Positions 5,855 to 13,044 of a DNA stretch of 13,044 nucleotides are shown here, in pieces. Origin of the DNA: Leptospiraceae bacterium (GTDB lineage Bacteria > Spirochaetota > Leptospiria > Turneriellales > Turneriellaceae). A model generated the notes under the pieces. It made no database searches, had not been told where the DNA came from, and saw nothing but the letters and a program-made list of their open reading frames with translations. Both the position numbers and the translations under genes were made by a program. Numbering within the stretch: the first letter of the stretch is position 1; each line of letters starts with the position of its first letter. The stretch spans positions 1 to 13,044 of the forward strand of contig JAEUSA010000407.1 of assembly GCA_016788945.1 (NCBI GenBank). The letters run 5' to 3'.

Positions 5855-7387
5855 ATGACCCTGATTACGGGTAAACTACGCTTTTATGCCTCATTAACCC
5901 TTATCCTATCGCTTATCGGCAGCGCCTGCGCCGGGGGCCAGATACGCACGGATATGGAGCTGGAGGAGGCCGCTCGGCGGGCAGCAGCCGGCGAAGAAAG
6001 CGGCTGGCGCTCGCTTGAGCGCACATTGCGCATTAAAGACGAAGATGCTGATCTCGAAATGCAGAAAAAGGCGCTGACGGCGGCCGGGCGCATTAAGTCG
6101 CCACGCGCCGAGGCTCTCTGCCGCGAAAACCTCAACCACCGCCAGCTACGGGGCGAAGCAGCATATGGCCTCGTGCACCAGCGCAACGAAGCCAACAAAG
6201 ACCAGATTGACGCGGCGCTGGTTGAAGCGGCGCGACGCAACGCTCAAGAATACGGCGGCCTCACGCGCGATGAAATACGCGCCCTTGGTGAGAGTGACCA
6301 TCCCGAGGCCGTGCGCCTGCTGAAACAGCAGATCGGTCGCGACCCGAACAAGGACGAAGCAACCGTTGAAGCCCTCGGTAAGATACTCCTCCGCAAGGGT
6401 AAAACCGCCGTGGATGCTGTGAATCCGCAGCGCCTTGCCACCATCATGGCCGTAGCCCCCGGTGGCGTCGCTTTGTCACTGATCGCTGCCAATATTTCAG
6501 TGGAAGATATTAGCACTTCTACCAGCGAGGCCGCCAGCGAACCGGAAAAAGAAAGTCCCGACGATCTTGATCCTGAAAAGGTGCTGCTGCAATTTCTGGC
6601 GAGCGACGCTTCGCCTGAAGTGAAAGATAAAGCGGTGCAGAGCGTTGCAGCTGCACACGGTGGCGGTTCAGCTTACGTGCTCAAGTTGGCGGCGCGGCGC
6701 AATTTGCCGGTCGGAGCGCGCATCTCGCTGGTCGACTACCTGACGCGTTTCGCAGTAAATAACCAAGATCGCTCGATGATCAACAAGTTCTACGCCCTCA
6801 AGCGCAGCGCTGCGGGCCAACCAAAACTCATTGCCTCGATTAATCTTTCCATACGCCTGATGGGCAGCGCGTTCGGGCGCGCCGTCGCGACCGGTGGTGG
6901 CCGCGTGTATCGCGTGGTCGAAAGCGATGGCTATGACCCGCTACCCAAAGAGACCGATGTCATTTCGCTGAAACAGCGTCCCTACCCGGGGTATTCGGGG
7001 GCGGATGTCAAAACGAATCTGAAAAAGGCACTGACGTATTACCGGCTCGACCCATCGATTTCAGAGCGCATGCAGCGCCGCGTCAGCGAATTATTGAATG
7101 AAAACGACAAGAAACAATCGCCCGAGCGCAACCTGATCTTTGCGGCGTTAAGCCGGCTTTACCCCGACAAAGATTTTTATGTACTAAAAAAGCAGGGACA
7201 AGATGCCTTCGGCAAGCCCGGCTATTTTACCACAACATTGCGTCTGGTAACGGCATCGCAGCGCGGCAGGTCATGGCAGATCGCGGCGCTGCAACGCCTG
7301 TGGAACCTGAGCGCAAACGAAGCTGATCTTATCCGTCAGATTTATCTGCGCGATGGCAAACTGTTGCAACAGCGCATGCGGCTGTAA
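5855..7387 (+). CDS. Putative lipoprotein with HEAT-like alpha-helical repeats, function unknown
   Basis: With the ATG at 5855 the product has 510 residues. The N-terminus (K7, R9, then a hydrophobic core 11-21) leads to IGSAC with a possible lipidation cysteine at 25. This is a relaxed, spirochaete-like lipobox with G at -3. Residues 32-210 form short helical pairs with a HEAT/armadillo-like rhythm (for example LEMQKKALTAAGRI, LRGEAAYGLV, EAVRLLKQQIG, ATVEALGKIL). An acidic, serine-rich linker lies at about 217-240, followed by another helical block (241-340) and a C-terminal helical region (385-510). No catalytic motif is seen. The start is uncertain: an in-frame ATG at 5810 has an AGGGG at 5798-5802, seven bases upstream, but would give a 40-residue signal with non-coding-looking codons. 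ATGs at 5822 and 5834 are also in frame. The gene is divergent from rplU and followed after 47 bases by the EamA gene. The likely role is a protein-binding scaffold at a membrane. I do not recognise a named family. Confidence 0.8.
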   Translation: MTLITGKLRFYASLTLILSLIGSACAGGQIRTDMELEEAARRAAAGEESGWRSLERTLRIKDEDADLEMQKKALTAAGRIKSPRAEALCRENLNHRQLRGEAAYGLVHQRNEANKDQIDAALVEAARRNAQEYGGLTRDEIRALGESDHPEAVRLLKQQIGRDPNKDEATVEALGKILLRKGKTAVDAVNPQRLATIMAVAPGGVALSLIAANISVEDISTSTSEAASEPEKESPDDLDPEKVLLQFLASDASPEVKDKAVQSVAAAHGGGSAYVLKLAARRNLPVGARISLVDYLTRFAVNNQDRSMINKFYALKRSAAGQPKLIASINLSIRLMGSAFGRAVATGGGRVYRVVESDGYDPLPKETDVISLKQRPYPGYSGADVKTNLKKALTYYRLDPSISERMQRRVSELLNENDKKQSPERNLIFAALSRLYPDKDFYVLKKQGQDAFGKPGYFTTTLRLVTASQRGRSWQIAALQRLWNLSANEADLIRQIYLRDGKLLQQRMRL

Positions 7388-7434
7388 CATACTGGGTTTT
7401 GCGCCCTAAACGCAAATAACAGTATGGACATAAC

Positions 7435-8337
7435 TTGCGCCTGAGACACGAAATATTTCTGATTGTCGCGATGGTGATCTGGAGCGGCTCGTGGACCTCG
7501 GGCAAACTGATCGCCAATTCTGCAGGCGCAGAACTCACGCTGTTCTGGCGTTGTGTATTCTCATCTATAGCGCTCGCGCCACTCGTCTATTTCACCGGGG
7601 AAAAATTTGTCATCGCGCCACGCCAACTTGCCTGGGCGGCGCTCGGCGGCGGCATACTGACGGTTTATTCGTTTTTGTTTTTCGTCGGCCTCAAAACCGG
7701 CTACGCCGGTGCGGCCGGGGTACTCGTCACATCGATGAATCCGATCTTCACCTATTTTTTGACGCGCGTCATTTTCAAACAACGCACAAAAAATGCCTCG
7801 GGCCATGGTGCCACGTTTACGGGGCGCGACGTGCTTGGTCTTGCGCTCGGTCTTGGTGGCGGTGTTGTGTTGCTCGAGGTGTGGCATCTGTCGCACGACC
7901 AGCTGCTTATCGGCGGCAACCTGTTTTTTCTTGTATGTGCGCTGATTTATGCTTTTGTTACTATCACAACAAACGCCGCCACAAAAACCGTTTCGATCAT
8001 TGTCTATTCTTTCTATATTAATGCGTTCGGAGCGCTCTACCTGCTCCCTTTTGTCGGTCGCAGCATACTGACGACTCCCGACCTCAGCGATACCGGCTAC
8101 TGGTTCAACATCTTCTACCTCGGTGTCATATCCAATGCTTTTGCGACGACGGTCTATTTCACTGCAGTGGCCAAGCTCGGGTCGGCTCGGGCAAGTTCTT
8201 ATATATTCATCGTTCCTGCGACGGCGTTGGCCATTGCCGCTTGGTATTTGGGTGAACCGGTCAAAACCACAACCGTATTAGGCGGATTGATCGCACTGAT
8301 CGCCGTAATGCTGCTGCGCAAAGCAGCTTTGAAGTGA
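7435..8337 (+). CDS. EamA-family (DMT superfamily) membrane transporter
   Basis: This 300-residue protein is almost entirely hydrophobic, with about ten predicted membrane helices in two EamA repeats (about 5-115 and 150-297). Typical features are an early W-S-G-S-W-T-S-G-K stretch (16-24) in helix 1, NPIFTYFL (102-109) in the first repeat, and AWYLGEP near 257-263 before the last helix in the second repeat, ending with basic residues (RKAALK). Family members export amino acids, nucleosides or other metabolites from the cytoplasm. The substrate cannot be read from sequence. The start is TTG at 7435. An in-frame stop lies at 7417-7419 and the nearest in-frame ATG (codon 13) would cut into helix 1. 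Only a weak GGA lies upstream. A small TTTGCG/CGCAAA hairpin sits in the 47-base gap before it. The TGA at 8335-8337 abuts the stop codon of the convergent gene. Confidence 0.9.
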   Translation: MRLRHEIFLIVAMVIWSGSWTSGKLIANSAGAELTLFWRCVFSSIALAPLVYFTGEKFVIAPRQLAWAALGGGILTVYSFLFFVGLKTGYAGAAGVLVTSMNPIFTYFLTRVIFKQRTKNASGHGATFTGRDVLGLALGLGGGVVLLEVWHLSHDQLLIGGNLFFLVCALIYAFVTITTNAATKTVSIIVYSFYINAFGALYLLPFVGRSILTTPDLSDTGYWFNIFYLGVISNAFATTVYFTAVAKLGSARASSYIFIVPATALAIAAWYLGEPVKTTTVLGGLIALIAVMLLRKAALK

Positions 8338-8841
8338 TTAATCCTTATCTTGATCGAGAAGCTGCTTGATCGTCTCTGCCATAACTTCGGGCTGATTCTT
8401 AAAGCGTACGCCATTGACGGTAATTTCTTCTTTGCCGATTTGTACGCCCGTCTTGCGCGGAATGTTACTGCTCGCAGAAGATGACGCGCCCGAATCATAG
8501 TCGTTCATGCTCGAACCGGAATCTTCATTGTATTCGCTGCCCTCGACCGCAAGCTCGCTGCCACCGGTTTCACCTTCGGGCATCTCACCTTCCATGGGCA
8601 ATGCCCCGCCCTCGTCGGGTGCATGTTCGATGACTTCGATAGCCTCGGGCACTTTTTTGGCGAGCAGGGCGTAAAGCGCACTGCCCAAAACAAACATCAG
8701 CAGCGCGCTGACTAACGGTCGCGCAATCAATGCAACGACGCCACTGTCGGAGAGAATGGTAAAAATCAGCGCGACAAGCGCTCCGAGAATCGACAGCAGC
8801 AGGCTGAGTTTAAGATGAGCTGCCGTGAAAAAAGAAGGCAT
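8338..8841 (-). CDS. Small two-TM protein of the flagellar operon, function unknown
   Basis: This 167-residue protein has two hydrophobic segments (about 11-31 and 38-61) separated by a short SDSG-type turn. They are followed by KK at 62-63 and a disordered acidic linker (65-125) rich in E, G, S and D. The linker includes a serine/alanine run at 117-125. A compact basic/hydrophobic end (128-165) contains IGKEEITVNGVRFKNQP (135-151) and a helix (MAETIKQLLDQD), which looks like a small folded or binding element. Both ends probably face the cytoplasm. The ATG is 9 bases after the flhG stop, with no Shine-Dalgarno sequence, so translation probably depends on ribosomes finishing flhG. Operon position after flhA-flhF-flhG suggests a role in flagellar placement, assembly or basal-body anchoring. 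That is inference. No family is recognised. Confidence 0.85.
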   Translation of the reverse strand: MPSFFTAAHLKLSLLLSILGALVALIFTILSDSGVVALIARPLVSALLMFVLGSALYALLAKKVPEAIEVIEHAPDEGGALPMEGEMPEGETGGSELAVEGSEYNEDSGSSMNDYDSGASSSASSNIPRKTGVQIGKEEITVNGVRFKNQPEVMAETIKQLLDQDKD

Positions 8842-8850
8842 GATGCATTG

Positions 8851-9705
8851 TTACATGGACGGGCTGAAAATCTTACGGAAGAAAGCACCCACACCCGATT
8901 CACTCCGCTTCGGAAGCTCTTGCTCGAGAATGCGCGAAGAGACGATGTCGAGGCACGACGCGGCCTTGCAGCTGGGGAACAGCTGATAGAACGGCTTCTG
9001 GCGCCGAATCGACTTGGGGACATTGTCATCGTCATAGATAAATCCGAGGTTTTCGACGCGCACATTAAGAAACTGGCTCGAAATGTTTATCACCCGCTCT
9101 GCGACCTTTTTACCTTCGAGGGAGGATGTCGCACGATTGACAAGCAATTTGATGTGCTTGTCGGGTGCAACGAGAACGATCGACTTGATAATGCCGTAGG
9201 CATCGGTAATTGCCGTCGGTTCTGGTGTCGTCACCACGATGACTTTGTCTGCGGGCAGGGTGAATCCTACCACGTTGGATGACACACCGGCACCGGTATC
9301 TATCAGCATGATATCATAACCCGAAAGTTTTTCGAAGGCTGACACCAGATTCAGGCGTTCTTTATCTGACAGATTTGCCAGCATACTGTAGCCAGAAGCA
9401 CCCGCAATAATATCAAGGCCTTCGGGCGTGCGGATGATAATGTCTTCTAATTCTTTATGCCCCTTGATAACATGATAGAGGTTGAACTTGGGTACAACGC
9501 CCAGCAATACGTTAACATTTGCGAGACCAAGGTCGGCGTCAAACAGCAGCACCTTCTTGCCGGCAGCGGCAAGCGCAAGACCGAGGTTCACACTGATGGT
9601 CGATTTGCCGACCCCCCCCTTACCGCTGGTCAGGGTAATAATCTGCGTGGTAGTACCGGGGTCCGATTTCCCCACCATCTGCCGTAACGTGCTTGCCTGA
9701 TCCAT
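8851..9705 (-). CDS. flhG: FlhG, MinD-like ATPase controlling flagellar number
   Basis: This 284-residue deviant-Walker ATPase (also called YlxH/FleN/MinD2) partners FlhF to regulate flagellar number and position. With the ATG at 9705 the protein begins [11 protein letters not shown], whose DQASTLR (2-8) matches the DQAxxLR motif known to stimulate FlhF GTPase. An AGAAGAGG ribosome binding site lies just upstream, which decides this start over an ATG at 9750 inside flhF. Other motifs are the deviant Walker A KGGVGKST (29-36), DADLG (56-60) and Walker [10 protein letters not shown] with D136. The C-terminus (271-284) has GAFFRKIF, a likely amphipathic helix for membrane targeting as in MinD/FlhG proteins. 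The gene starts 13 bases after the flhF stop and is followed after 9 bases by the two-TM gene. Confidence 0.96.
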   Translation of the reverse strand: MDQASTLRQMVGKSDPGTTTQIITLTSGKGGVGKSTISVNLGLALAAAGKKVLLFDADLGLANVNVLLGVVPKFNLYHVIKGHKELEDIIIRTPEGLDIIAGASGYSMLANLSDKERLNLVSAFEKLSGYDIMLIDTGAGVSSNVVGFTLPADKVIVVTTPEPTAITDAYGIIKSIVLVAPDKHIKLLVNRATSSLEGKKVAERVINISSQFLNVRVENLGFIYDDDNVPKSIRRQKPFYQLFPSCKAASCLDIVSSRILEQELPKRSESGVGAFFRKIFSPSM

Positions 9706-9717
9706 TGAGCCTCTTCT
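9706..9717 (-). promoter_or_regulatory. Ribosome binding site deciding the flhG start
   Basis: On the minus strand AGAAGAGG (9717-9710) sits four bases before the ATG at 9705-9703, within the 13-base gap after the flhF TAA. This favours the start giving MDQASTLR over the upstream in-frame ATG at 9750, which lies 32 bases inside flhF and adds an unconserved-looking leader. Confidence 0.65.
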
Positions 9718-9718
9718 T

Positions 9719-10993
9719 TTATTTTCGATCAGCAGGGTCTGATTCATCAAGCCATTTTTTCAGCAATGCGTCGGCGATCAGCATACGGTCGGCATCGAGC
9801 CAATCTTTGGCCACGTCCTGCCCGTTGGTGAGCATCGAAAACGGTCTGTGCCAAGTGTCGGCAACCTCAATAATCGGTGCAAAGCTGTAACTCTCATCAA
9901 TCTTACTAATAATTACCTTACTGTAGCTGAACAGCTCAAAACGGTCAAACAGCAACCGGGCATCGACCAGCCGGGTGGTTGCCGGTATTACGAGATGCGC
10001 CTCAATTTCATGCTGCGCCGTGATCGCATCAAAGAAGGCTTTTTGCCTGCTGAGAAACTCCTGATTGGCAGGGCTTGAGCCACTCGTATCGACGAGCACA
10101 AATTCGGCCGAGCTCGAATCGACGGCAATCTGCAGCTCTTCGGGGGTACGGCACACGCGGCAGGGAATATCCATGATGCGCGCGTAGACTTTCAGCTGCT
10201 CGGTAGCCGCAATGCGGTAATTGTCGATCGTGATCAGCTCGACCTTGCGCTTCTGCATGACAGACAACCGGGCAGCCAGTTTGACCAGAGTTGTCGTTTT
10301 GCCGGCACCGGTCGGTCCGACGAGGGTTATCACACGCTGCGACGCGGTTGTCGTTGTGCGTATGTGCTCGCCTAAAACCTCTCTGGCGCGCGCGTGAATC
10401 TTCTTACGCAGCTTGAAATCGGTCGAAGCGACGGATGCGCGCGTGCGCATGGCGATACTCTCGGCAAAATCTTCACTGAACCCGATGGCGACACAATGCT
10501 CGTAAAGAGAGAGCAGTTCACGCTCTTTAACAAGATCAAAATCGGGACCGCCACGAGATTTTAATGTCGCTTTGAGTTCGGCGATTTCGGCTTCGAGTTT
10601 GCGTATCTGTTCCGTCGAGGGTGCCACGACACTGATCGGCATCATTTCTTTTTTAAGGGATGGTGCAATTTCACGCGTCAGCGTCGCACGCTCGTCTGCG
10701 CCGGGTAAGGCTTCGGCCGTCTGCTTTCTGAACGAGGTGCGGTTGAGCATCTCTTCAAGCAATTTGAGTTTATTGTCGATCGTTTCGTCTTTCTTTTTCG
10801 GCTGCGCTTTATTTTTTTCCAGAATCGCGCCGCTGATTTCCCAACGGGTGGCGCGCGTAATTTTACCCCACACCGATTTCACCGGTACTTCCCGCTGGTG
10901 CGAAATCAGCACTTCGGGGCCGCTACCGTACTTGCTGCGCACTTTGGCGAGCACCTCGGCATGCGTATCACCATGCTCTGTAAAGTACTGCAT
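9719..10993 (-). CDS. flhF: FlhF, SRP-type GTPase for flagellar placement
   Basis: This 424-residue signal-recognition-particle family GTPase (with Ffh and FtsY) recruits early basal-body components and sets where flagella form. It begins [23 protein letters not shown] (stated as residues 1-23), the usual FlhF basic-domain start. Residues 60-150 form a charged, lysine- and glutamate-rich linker ending in a coiled-coil-like stretch (128-145). An N-type helical domain covers 150-215. The NG-type GTPase domain has G1 GPTGAGKTT (226-234), [13 protein letters not shown] (255-267), G3 DTSGSS (302-307, with S where many members have A) and a G4-like SKIDE (363-367, in place of TKxD). The ATG overlaps the flhA stop by one base (TGATG at 10995-10991), with GAGG 10 bases upstream inside flhA, so the two are translationally coupled. 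It has TAA stop 13 bases before flhG. Confidence 0.97.
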   Translation of the reverse strand: MQYFTEHGDTHAEVLAKVRSKYGSGPEVLISHQREVPVKSVWGKITRATRWEISGAILEKNKAQPKKKDETIDNKLKLLEEMLNRTSFRKQTAEALPGADERATLTREIAPSLKKEMMPISVVAPSTEQIRKLEAEIAELKATLKSRGGPDFDLVKERELLSLYEHCVAIGFSEDFAESIAMRTRASVASTDFKLRKKIHARAREVLGEHIRTTTTASQRVITLVGPTGAGKTTTLVKLAARLSVMQKRKVELITIDNYRIAATEQLKVYARIMDIPCRVCRTPEELQIAVDSSSAEFVLVDTSGSSPANQEFLSRQKAFFDAITAQHEIEAHLVIPATTRLVDARLLFDRFELFSYSKVIISKIDESYSFAPIIEVADTWHRPFSMLTNGQDVAKDWLDADRMLIADALLKKWLDESDPADRK

Positions 10994-13044
10994 CAGGCAT
11001 TTACCTCGCTTTCTTCAAGAATTACCTTTGCCATCTCAACAAATTTCGCTTCGCGCGGAATTTCTTCATAGGCTATGACGGCGAAAGACCGGGTTGATAT
11101 TTCCCGTGAAAGAATTTCTGCGATACTCGAACGTATTTCAGAACCGCAAACAAAGAGCGGGAATTTGCCTTCAGTCTGCATGCGGTTATAAACGTGCAGT
11201 AATGCCGCGCGCAGGCGTTCACGGTAATGCGGGTCGAGTGCCAGCACGCGGCCGTCTCTGTCGTCGATCGTGATATTGCCGCGTACATCGTATTCAATCT
11301 GCGGATCAATCACTGCAGCGAAGATCGTTTTGTTCTTATCTTGGTAAGGTGTGACGATCTGGCGCGCCAAGCGCTGCCGCACAATGTCGGTCAAAAGTTC
11401 CGCATTCTGCACCCGACCACCATAGTCGGCCATCGTTTCGAGAATCGCCGGCAAGTTGCGAATCGAAACGTTTTCACGCAGCAGGTTGTGCAGAATGGTC
11501 AACAACACGCCGGGATTCGGGAACAATTTATTGACTTCGTCGACCACGCTCGGATACTTTTGTTTTGTTTTGTCAAGCAGCAGCTTGACCTCTTCGCGGC
11601 CCATGATCTGCGGCGCATAAGCGCGGAATGTTTCTTGCAGGTGTGTAATCATCATCGTACTCGCATCGATTACGATATAACCTTTCTCTTCGGCCTCGCG
11701 TTTTTTCTCCGGATCAATGAGTACAACGCGCTGACCAAATGCCGGGTCGTTGATTACGAGGTCGGGCGATGTCGGCTTTAGCTCTTCGCGTACATTCGGG
11801 TTTGATAGCGCGCCAAGGTATTCAGGATATACCTTGGTTCTTGCGACCTCGATGCCGCCGATCAGAATAACGTATTCATTGCCATCGAGGTCGAGGTTGT
11901 CGTTAATGCGCACCGGAGGCACGATCATACCGAGATCTGCGGCCATTTTCTGCCTTAGATTGGTAATGCGGTCGAGAAGAGTACCACCCTGCTTACGGTC
12001 GAGCATCGGCACGAGGTTGAATCCAATTTCAATTTTGAGCGGGTCGACCGCCAACTCGTCGAGAAAACGTTCGGTCGAACCGATTTTTGCCTGTTCTTGA
12101 ATCGCTTCTTGTTTCTGTGATTCCGCCTTTTTCTGCTGGCGCATGTTATAGGCGATAAAACCGAGGAAAAGGCTGATCACCCACAGCGAAATTTTAGGAA
12201 ATCCGGGAACTAGAGAAGAGATGAACAGCGCGCCAGCGGTAATATACAGCGCGCGCGCATTCTGGAACATCTGTACCGAAAGCTCGCTGGTAAGGTCGTT
12301 TTTCGCGCCCGCGCGCGTCACAACCATACCGGTTGCTGTGGTAATCAGCAGCGAGGGAATCTGCGCAACAAGACCGTCACCGATGGTGAGCAGCGTATAG
12401 GTTTTGAGCGCCGTCTGAAGGCTTTCACCGCGCATCACCATGCCGATAATGAGTCCGCCAATGATGTTAATCGTCGTGATGATGAGCCCCACGCGCACGT
12501 CGCCCTGTACGAATTTCGTGGCACCGTCCATTTGGCCGTAGAAGTCGACCTCGCGGCGCAAATTTTCATTGCGACGACGGCCCTCTTCTTCGGTGACGCG
12601 CCCTGAGGTAATATCGGCTTCAATAGCCATCTGCCTGCCCGGCAAGGCATCGAGTGCAAAACGCGCTGAAACCTCTGAAATGCGCGTCGCACCTTTGGTA
12701 ATGACCATCATCTGCACTAACACGAGTATGATGAACACGACGAAGCCGATGACGTAATTGTTACCGACGACAAATTCACCGAACGCGCGAATCAGCTGCC
12801 CTTCGAATGCCGGGCCTTTCGCCAAAATCAGTCGGGTGGATGACACATTGAGCGCAAGCCGGTACACCGTGGAAACGAGCAGCAACGTCGGGAACACGGA
12901 AAAATCCGCAATTTCGCGGTTGAACATCGCTGTGAGCAGTGCGACGATCGATATCATGATAGAAAACGCGAGCAGAAAATCGAGCAGCATCGCGGGCAAT
13001 GGAATAATCAGCATGGCGACGACCGCGATCACGGCGACGCCAAG
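10993..13044 (-). CDS. flhA: FlhA, flagellar type III export gate protein (5' end outside the window)
   Basis: FlhA forms the nonameric export-gate ring of the flagellar secretion apparatus. The frame stays open to the last base, so 683 residues are visible and only about 20-25 N-terminal residues are missing. A GTG at 13032 could look like a start, but the conserved first helix (LGVAVIAVVAMLIIPLP) continues upstream of it. In visible numbering: hydrophobic helices at about 1-40 and 92-114, YRLALNVSSTRLIL (61-74), the FHIPEP signature ITKGATRISEVSARFALDAL (115-134) and PGRQMAIEAD (135-144), MDGATKFVQGD (172-182), helices at about 184-204, 215-245 and 266-298, a linker to about 330, and the cytoplasmic substrate/chaperone docking domain to 683. 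No defects are seen. It is the first visible gene of the flhA-flhF-flhG operon and its promoter is outside the window. Confidence 0.98.
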   Translation of the reverse strand, partial: LGVAVIAVVAMLIIPLPAMLLDFLLAFSIMISIVALLTAMFNREIADFSVFPTLLLVSTVYRLALNVSSTRLILAKGPAFEGQLIRAFGEFVVGNNYVIGFVVFIILVLVQMMVITKGATRISEVSARFALDALPGRQMAIEADITSGRVTEEEGRRRNENLRREVDFYGQMDGATKFVQGDVRVGLIITTINIIGGLIIGMVMRGESLQTALKTYTLLTIGDGLVAQIPSLLITTATGMVVTRAGAKNDLTSELSVQMFQNARALYITAGALFISSLVPGFPKISLWVISLFLGFIAYNMRQQKKAESQKQEAIQEQAKIGSTERFLDELAVDPLKIEIGFNLVPMLDRKQGGTLLDRITNLRQKMAADLGMIVPPVRINDNLDLDGNEYVILIGGIEVARTKVYPEYLGALSNPNVREELKPTSPDLVINDPAFGQRVVLIDPEKKREAEEKGYIVIDASTMMITHLQETFRAYAPQIMGREEVKLLLDKTKQKYPSVVDEVNKLFPNPGVLLTILHNLLRENVSIRNLPAILETMADYGGRVQNAELLTDIVRQRLARQIVTPYQDKNKTIFAAVIDPQIEYDVRGNITIDDRDGRVLALDPHYRERLRAALLHVYNRMQTEGKFPLFVCGSEIRSSIAEILSREISTRSFAVIAYEEIPREAKFVEMAKVILEESEVNA

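Noticed and set aside
7398..7416. TTTGCG/CGCAAA hairpin between the lipoprotein and transporter genes
   Set aside because: Six weak base pairs with no T-run. Not enough for a terminator call.
13030..13032. GTG as the start of flhA
   Set aside because: The reading frame and the conserved first hydrophobic helix continue upstream to the window end, so the true start is outside the window.
1..13044. Defence system, prophage, insertion sequence or CRISPR array
   Set aside because: No recombinase, transposase, nuclease or Cas-like protein, no direct-repeat array and no terminal inverted repeats were seen. The two tRNA genes carry no integrase or att-like duplication next to them.

Overview
The window looks like chromosomal DNA of a spirochaete, most likely a high-GC member of the Leptospiraceae (Turneriella or Leptonema-like). 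This is inferred from the flhA-flhF-flhG-small membrane protein order, the lipoproteins with relaxed lipoboxes, and a moderately high GC content. No species can be named from the sequence alone. Everything visible is ordinary housekeeping or flagellar content. There is no phage, transposon, CRISPR or defence island.

Layout, left to right. Positions 1-320 hold a two-gene tRNA unit on the + strand, tRNA-Leu(UAG) then tRNA-Gly(GCC), closed by a hairpin terminator. Sixteen bases after that hairpin starts a family 5 oligopeptide-type solute-binding lipoprotein (327-1751, +) with no permease genes beside it. It converges on a minus-strand pair (5296 to 1779): a class A penicillin-binding protein (GT51 glycosyltransferase plus transpeptidase), and a membrane-anchored DUF4340-like protein whose ATG overlaps the PBP stop codon. 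Upstream of the PBP gene, and on the same strand, lies rplU (ribosomal protein L21). The two are separated by a striking perfect 56-bp palindrome (5356-5411) that contains a bidirectional intrinsic terminator. No rpmA (L27) gene follows rplU. Divergent from rplU are a predicted alpha-helical (HEAT-like) lipoprotein of unknown function (5855-7387, +) and an EamA-type membrane transporter (7435-8337, +, TTG start).

The right third (13044 down to 8338, minus strand) is a tightly packed flagellar operon: flhA (5' end cut by the window edge), flhF, flhG and a 167-residue protein with two membrane segments and an acidic, serine-rich linker. flhA stop and flhF start overlap by one base (TGATG). flhF and flhG are 13 bases apart with a good Shine-Dalgarno sequence. 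flhG and the small gene are 9 bases apart. FlhA is the export gate of the flagellar type III apparatus. FlhF (SRP-type GTPase) and FlhG (MinD-type ATPase) set flagellar position and number, and FlhG carries the DQAxxLR motif known to stimulate FlhF. The last gene ends exactly where the convergent transporter gene ends, with no base between the two stop codons.

The least described items are the 167-residue flagellar-operon membrane protein, the PBP-coupled DUF4340-like protein, the HEAT-like lipoprotein and the 56-bp palindrome. None is strong evidence for a wholly new system.
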